This document shows positions 60,342 through 64,000 of a stretch of DNA of 64,000 bases, piece after piece. The position numbers were made by a program, and so were the translations under genes. Below the pieces are notes generated by a model. The model had not been told where the DNA came from, did not search any database, and was given only the letters and a program-made list of their open reading frames with translations. Where the stretch lies: the NCBI RefSeq assembly GCF_900240275.1, contig NZ_LT964761.1, positions 1,205,246 to 1,269,245 on the forward strand. The letters run 5' to 3'. The first letter of the stretch is position 1. Every line of letters starts with the position of its first letter. This DNA comes from [Lactobacillus] timonensis (GTDB lineage Bacteria > Bacillota > Bacilli > Lactobacillales > Lactobacillaceae).

Positions 60342-60914
60342 TTAGCCATGATAGTGACGATAATCCGGGGCGTGGTAATTGTTCATGAAGTTAAGGAGCT
60401 GATTCAAGCTGTCAGTGAAGTACAGGCTATCCAGGTAACTTTGTTCTAAGAAACCCTTTTCGTGCATCTTGTAAAACATTGCTTTCAGCGGGTCATAGTA
60501 ACCATCAACGTTGTAGAAAGCGGCCGGTTTATGATTATCGCCGATGGTTGTCCAGGAAGCAGCTTCACTAATTTCTTCGAGGGTACCAACTCCGCCGGGG
60601 AGGGCAACCATCCCGTCACCCAGCTTCATCATTTGTTGTTTGCGAATGTCCATGGTTGGGACAACTTCGAGGGTGGTCAGGTTGTCGAGCGCTGCTCCAC
60701 GGTCACGGAGTTCGGTTGTAATGACACCGTGAACGGTGCCGCCATTATCCATAACCGCCCGGGCAATGGTTCCCATGATGCCAAAGCGACCGCCACCGTA
60801 AACAAGGCTAATATCATGTTGAGCCAACTGCTGGCCAAATTCTTTTGCTGCTACCACAAGCTGTGGGTCACTACCCATGTTAGCCCCGCAGTAAACTGTT
60901 AGTGATCTAATCAT
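60342..60914 (-). CDS. LOG family protein (TIGR00730, cytokinin-riboside phosphorylase-like)
   Basis: A 190-residue Rossmann-like protein with the family motifs GGGRFGIMG (about 39-47) and PGGVGTLEE (about 94-102). Relatives release adenine-type bases from nucleoside monophosphates; many bacterial members are mis-annotated as lysine decarboxylase. ATG 60914 is preferred over GTG 60923, because AAGGAA is only 1 to 2 bases from the latter and 10 bases from the former. Its TAA stop overlaps the last base of the ISL3 target duplication, so the element inserted right at the stop. Confidence 0.92.
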   Translation of the reverse strand: MIRSLTVYCGANMGSDPQLVVAAKEFGQQLAQHDISLVYGGGRFGIMGTIARAVMDNGGTVHGVITTELRDRGAALDNLTTLEVVPTMDIRKQQMMKLGDGMVALPGGVGTLEEISEAASWTTIGDNHKPAAFYNVDGYYDPLKAMFYKMHEKGFLEQSYLDSLYFTDSLNQLLNFMNNYHAPDYRHYHG

Positions 60915-60980
60915 TACAGACACGTTCCTTATCCAAGTGATAAAGTTATTGTATCATGGATTTTTCTTATAGCAGAGCAT

Positions 60981-61009
60981 AGAAAAAAGTCTCCAGCTGT
61001 GTGGGGACT
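60981..61009 (-). terminator. intrinsic terminator after the DUF4828 gene
   Basis: On the minus strand AGTCCCCACACAGCTGGAGACT forms a short hairpin (AGTC-CC / GG-GACT) followed by TTTTTT. Confidence 0.75.
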
Positions 61010-61016
61010 AAAGTAG

Positions 61017-61373
61017 TTAAAATGGTTTAATTGAATATGTCTGGTCGTCTGCCTCGTCGATGAACGTTGTCGGTTGATCGCCATCAGCCTTAATTGTGAT
61101 GTGGTAACCAAAGCGGTCGAGGTAAACTAGTTCTTGACTGTCGACGTGTTGAACCGTTGCCGGAAAGAGCTGACTGTCAATACTCATTTTGAGGTCTGGC
61201 GTAATTGTCAGCCGGTGAGTACGATTACGTTGCCGGTCATAATATTGCCATGAACCAGCGTAGAAGAGGGGGAGTGAACGGGCAGGCTGTTTTTTGGCAT
61301 GATTAAAACCCAGGGTACTGCTGATCCCCGCAATTAATCCCGCACCAAAAAGCAATGTTCCCTGTTTCCGCAT
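61017..61373 (-). CDS. DUF4828 family protein
   Basis: A 118-residue protein with an N-terminal hydrophobic segment ([20 protein letters not shown], about 1-21) that is a membrane anchor or signal, then a mostly beta domain ([20 protein letters not shown] ... [15 protein letters not shown]). The family is restricted to lactic acid bacteria and has no known function. ATG 61373 is chosen because AAGGAG lies about 10 bases upstream; the longer frame to 61412 lacks a ribosome binding site. Confidence 0.82.
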   Translation of the reverse strand: MRKQGTLLFGAGLIAGISSTLGFNHAKKQPARSLPLFYAGSWQYYDRQRNRTHRLTITPDLKMSIDSQLFPATVQHVDSQELVYLDRFGYHITIKADGDQPTTFIDEADDQTYSIKPF

Positions 61374-61545
61374 TGATTTCATTCTCCTTATCAATTTATT
61401 TATCGTACTCATGATTATTTATTTCACCTTATCAGCTTATGTAACTTTATTATACACAGTTAATATTAGGGGAAAGTTTCAATTCTGTTAAAACATTGAA
61501 ATAATTGTTAGAATAAGGGGGATTTAAATTAAAGGAGTATTGAGA

Positions 61546-62553
61546 ATGTTGAAGTTGGGAATCATTGGTACTCACATTATTACTGATCAGCTACTGGACG
61601 CTGCTAACAAGAGTGGTCAGTACCAGCTGACAACAGTTTACTCACGCAATATGAAGCGGGCTGAAGAATTCGGCAAGCCATACGGGGCAACAGCTTTTTA
61701 TGACTCGCTGGAAAAGTTTTTCAGTGAAGGCGATTTTGATGTTGTCTACATTGCTTCTCCTAATAGTATTCACTACCAGCAGGTGCGGTTAGCAATTGAA
61801 AATGATAAGTTTGTCATTTTGGAAAAGCCAGCCCTGGTGAACCCGCATGAATTTCAGGAAATTAATAAGCTACTGACGGCTCACCCGAAGGCGCGACTGT
61901 TTGAAGCGGCACGCAATATTCACACGCCGCTGTTTAAGGCCGTTGTCAAGAAGATTAGTCAGATGAAGTTTGGCGGGGCAACAATGAATATTATGAAATA
62001 CTCTTCACGAATTGATAAAGTTTACGAGGATGTCCAACCAATCCCTAACATTTTTAATCCCGAATTTGCCGGCGGAGCACTGGAAGACCTGGGCGTCTAC
62101 GGAGTTTACTTGGCAGTTGCCCTCTACGGTAAGCCTGATAGTGTGAACTACCTGCCAACAATGTTAAAAACAGGTGTTGATGGCAACGGGGTCGCAACGC
62201 TGACTTATGGTGAGAGGAGTGTAACGATCGTAGTTGGTAAGACCAGCAACAATTACCTGGGAACTGAATTTTATGGTGGTCGTGATACGGTCTGGTTAGA
62301 CAGTGCCTTTAACTTACGACAGGGGATTTACTATGATGACCAGAAGCAGGGGCACAAGTTTGACGTGGAAGTTGCCGATAATGATATGATTTATGAACTG
62401 CAGGACTTTGCTGAAATTATTAACAACCTGAAAGATGCTGATAAAGAAGCACAATACCAGCGTTGGCTGCAGTTGGCTGAAGATGTCAACAAGGTCATCT
62501 ATGACCTGCGTCAGTCATGTGACTTGATCTTCCCGGCTGATACTAATTACTAG
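61546..62553 (+). CDS. Gfo/Idh/MocA family oxidoreductase (tandem copy 1)
   Basis: A 335-residue NAD(P)-dependent dehydrogenase: N-terminal Rossmann half (LKLGIIGTHIITDQLLDAA) with the family's EKPA motif (VILEKPALVNPHE), then the C-terminal sheet domain (GGALEDLGVYGVYLAVALYG). The glycine-rich loop is GIIGTH rather than G-x-G-x-x-G, as in the MviM-like subgroup. Substrate is unknown, probably a sugar or cyclitol. ATG 61546 lies 8 bases after AAAGGAG. A second, highly similar gene follows after 145 bases. Confidence 0.9.
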   Translation: MLKLGIIGTHIITDQLLDAANKSGQYQLTTVYSRNMKRAEEFGKPYGATAFYDSLEKFFSEGDFDVVYIASPNSIHYQQVRLAIENDKFVILEKPALVNPHEFQEINKLLTAHPKARLFEAARNIHTPLFKAVVKKISQMKFGGATMNIMKYSSRIDKVYEDVQPIPNIFNPEFAGGALEDLGVYGVYLAVALYGKPDSVNYLPTMLKTGVDGNGVATLTYGERSVTIVVGKTSNNYLGTEFYGGRDTVWLDSAFNLRQGIYYDDQKQGHKFDVEVADNDMIYELQDFAEIINNLKDADKEAQYQRWLQLAEDVNKVIYDLRQSCDLIFPADTNY

Positions 62554-62698
62554 GAATCGTGGTGCCGTCAGAGAGCCATTCTTACTGACGACTATCCACG
62601 AGACGGCAACAACTCTGATGGCAAGTAATCAGTAGTGATTGGTAAAGTGTTGAAGCACTTGTTAAGATAAAGGGGATAAAAACAAAGGTGGTCTGAAA
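62554..62698 (+). other. structured intergenic leader, possible pseudoknot
   Basis: Within 145 bases several complementary pairs are seen. TCGTGG (62557-62562) pairs with CCACGA (62596-62601), and TGCCGTC (62563-62569) with GACGGCA (62602-62608). Because the partners interleave, they imply a pseudoknot. GTCAG / CTGAC (62567-62571 and 62585-62589) is an alternative. Two hairpins follow: AATCA-GTAG-TGATT (62627-62640) and AAGTG-TTGAA-CACTT. No reading frame is supported. Confidence 0.45.
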
Positions 62699-63706
62699 AT
62701 GTTAAAGTTGGGCATTATTGGCACTCATATTATTACCGACCGGCTACTGGCAGCTGCTAAACAGTCTGGTGAATACCGACTGACAACAGTTTACTCGCGC
62801 CATATGGCAAGAGCGGAAGAGTTTGGTAAACAGTATGGAGCAACGGGATTTTACGACTCGCTGGAAGAATTTTTCGCCAATGGCGATTTTGACGTTGTTT
62901 ACATTGCTTCACCCAATAGTATTCACTATGAGCAAGTTCGGTTGGCAATTGAAAATGACAAGTTCGTTATAGTAGAAAAACCAGCGTTTGTTAACCCTCA
63001 CGAATTTAAGGAAGTTACCAGGCTACTGGCGGCTCACCCGAAGGCCCGCCTCTTTGAAGCGGCTCGTAATATCCACACGCCATTGTTTAAGGCTGTTCAA
63101 AAGAAAATCAAGCAAATGAAGTTTGGCGGCGCCACCTTGAACATCATGAAGTACTCTTCACGGATTGATAAAGTTTATGAAGGTACCAAGCCAGTGCCAA
63201 ATATATTTAATCCTGAGTTTGCTGGCGGGGCCATTGAAGACCTTGGTGTTTATGGCATTAATATGATAGTCGCTCTTTATGGCAAGCCTGATAGTGTCAA
63301 CTATCTACCAATGATGTTGCCAACGGGGGTTGATGGTAACGGTGTCGCAACCTTAACTTATGGCAGTAAGAGTGTCAATATCGTTGTGGGCAAGACTAGC
63401 AATAATTACTTGGGTACTGAATTTTACGGTGGTCGTGACACTGTTTGGCTTGACAATGCCATTAACCTGCGCCGGGGAATTTACTACGATGATGACAAGC
63501 AAGCCCACCCGTTTGACGTCAAAGTGGCAAACAACGACATGATTTACGAACTACAGGATTTTGCTGAGATTATGAACAACTTAAAGGATGCGGACAATGA
63601 AGCCCGGTACCAAAAATGGTTACAACTGGCTGAGGATGTCAACCAGGTGACTTATGATCTCAGGCAGTCTTGCGATTTGACTTTCCCGGCTGACACTAAT
63701 TATTAG
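62699..63706 (+). CDS. Gfo/Idh/MocA family oxidoreductase (tandem copy 2)
   Basis: A paralogue of the previous gene with the same length, 335 residues, and roughly 80 to 90 percent identity by eye (first 50 residues: 40 identical). The cofactor loop LGIIGTHIITD, EKPAFVNPHEF and GGAIEDLGVYGIN are retained. Differences concentrate at surface positions, which suggests a fairly old but conserved duplication, perhaps for different substrates or dosage. ATG 62699 follows AAAGGTGG. The helicase gene starts 9 bases after its stop. Confidence 0.9.
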   Translation: MLKLGIIGTHIITDRLLAAAKQSGEYRLTTVYSRHMARAEEFGKQYGATGFYDSLEEFFANGDFDVVYIASPNSIHYEQVRLAIENDKFVIVEKPAFVNPHEFKEVTRLLAAHPKARLFEAARNIHTPLFKAVQKKIKQMKFGGATLNIMKYSSRIDKVYEGTKPVPNIFNPEFAGGAIEDLGVYGINMIVALYGKPDSVNYLPMMLPTGVDGNGVATLTYGSKSVNIVVGKTSNNYLGTEFYGGRDTVWLDNAINLRRGIYYDDDKQAHPFDVKVANNDMIYELQDFAEIMNNLKDADNEARYQKWLQLAEDVNQVTYDLRQSCDLTFPADTNY

Positions 63707-63715
63707 GAGTATGTT

Positions 63716-64000
63716 GTGAAAACAGAGTTTGAGACTCATTTTAAGGAAAAGGGTTTTACCCAATTAACTGCGATCCAAACGGCGGTCGCTAAACCGCTAG
63801 CCAGTGGGCAGTCCGTTGTCGGCATCGCTCCCACTGGTTCCGGAAAGACACTGGCCTTTACTTGGCCCTTATTATCGCAGATAACGTCAGGCAGTGGTAG
63901 CCAGCTACTGGTATTGGAGCCGTCACAAGAACTGGCGATGCAGACAACGCGCGTTATGCGCGAATGGGCATCGCTGGTGGGGTTGCACGTTCAATCACTG
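63716..64000 (+). CDS. DEAD/DEAH-box RNA helicase, N-terminal part (cut by window edge)
   Basis: The 95 visible codons include a Q-motif-like FKEKGFTQLTAIQTAVAKPL, Walker A GIAPTGSGKTLAFTWPL (motif I), and LLVLEPSQELAMQ (motif Ia), so this is a superfamily 2 helicase. GTG 63716 is the first in-frame start, with TAGGAGTATGTT before it. The DEAD motif and the C-terminal domain lie outside the window. It is probably co-transcribed with the oxidoreductase pair. Confidence 0.9.
   Translation, partial: MKTEFETHFKEKGFTQLTAIQTAVAKPLASGQSVVGIAPTGSGKTLAFTWPLLSQITSGSGSQLLVLEPSQELAMQTTRVMREWASLVGLHVQSL

Larger units (their letters stand above)
58827..60342. repeat. 8-bp target site duplication around the ISL3 element
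   Basis: ATTCTTTT is found at 58827-58834 and again at 60335-60342, exactly outside the element's inverted ends. This defines the insertion point and indicates a recent, unrearranged event. Confidence 0.95.

Noticed and set aside
1-64000. CRISPR arrays, restriction or toxin-antitoxin systems
   Set aside because: No regularly spaced repeats, cas genes, methyltransferases or toxin-antitoxin pairs were recognised on either strand.

Overview
The window is chromosomal DNA of a heterofermentative lactic acid bacterium, most likely a Limosilactobacillus (Lactobacillus reuteri group). The evidence is the gene content and order (clpP next to a gap-pgk-tpiA-eno glycolytic operon, secG-rnr-smpB, DUF969-DUF979-pcp, cdaA-cdaR-glmM-glmS), a bile salt hydrolase homologue, an Apf/LysM wall protein, stand-alone gshA, and ISL3 and IS3 elements. 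The species cannot be fixed from sequence alone. About 62 protein genes, three tRNAs, four IS copies, a group II intron remnant, a two-copy structured intergenic repeat and one strong small-RNA candidate are annotated.

Layout: 1-194 is the right end of an ISL3 element abutting clpP, which has a TTG start and a CtsR box. 888-1436 holds two 43-residue genes. 1577-6464 has tRNA-Arg and the gap-pgk-tpiA-eno cluster, with terminator-like hairpins between genes. 6483-6813 is repeat copy 1. 6876-9924 has an aldehyde dehydrogenase and a ClC antiporter. 9976-13244 is secG-rnr-smpB. 13420-15681 is DUF969-DUF979-pcp, followed by an IS3 element sitting inside the loop of a bidirectional terminator. 18051-20717 is ung, pta, tsaE and a GNAT acetyltransferase. 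20770-24754 is a gluconate locus with a LacI-type regulator. 24922-28495 has HAD, exonuclease, murB and membrane proteins. 28616-33655 makes c-di-AMP and glucosamine precursors for the cell wall.

33668-46703 is an envelope and accessory stretch: two-domain O-acyltransferase, bile salt hydrolase, Apf-like LysM protein, tyrosine phosphatase, a Y-family polymerase cluster, and a decayed integration site next to tRNA-Glu. That site carries arm-like repeats, a pseudogenised ISL3 element and the 3' end of a group II intron. 46755-46946 is repeat copy 2. 47048-58787 carries a heterodimeric ABC exporter, a beta-lactamase-like hydrolase, a MerR regulator facing a DUF915 hydrolase, a CadD/ArsR metal module, yaaA, a D,D-carboxypeptidase, gshA and a hydroxyacid dehydrogenase. 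58835-60334 is an intact ISL3 element with a perfect 8-bp target duplication. The window ends with a LOG protein, DUF4828, tandem Gfo/Idh/MocA oxidoreductases and a truncated DEAD-box helicase.

The most promising undescribed items are a putative CcpA-controlled CU-rich small RNA (34613-34731), the dispersed hairpin-rich repeat (6483-6813 and 46755-46946), a possible pseudoknotted leader between the tandem oxidoreductases (62554-62698), and the layered mobile-element scar beside tRNA-Glu (43168-44864). All functional statements come from reading the sequence; no database search was run.
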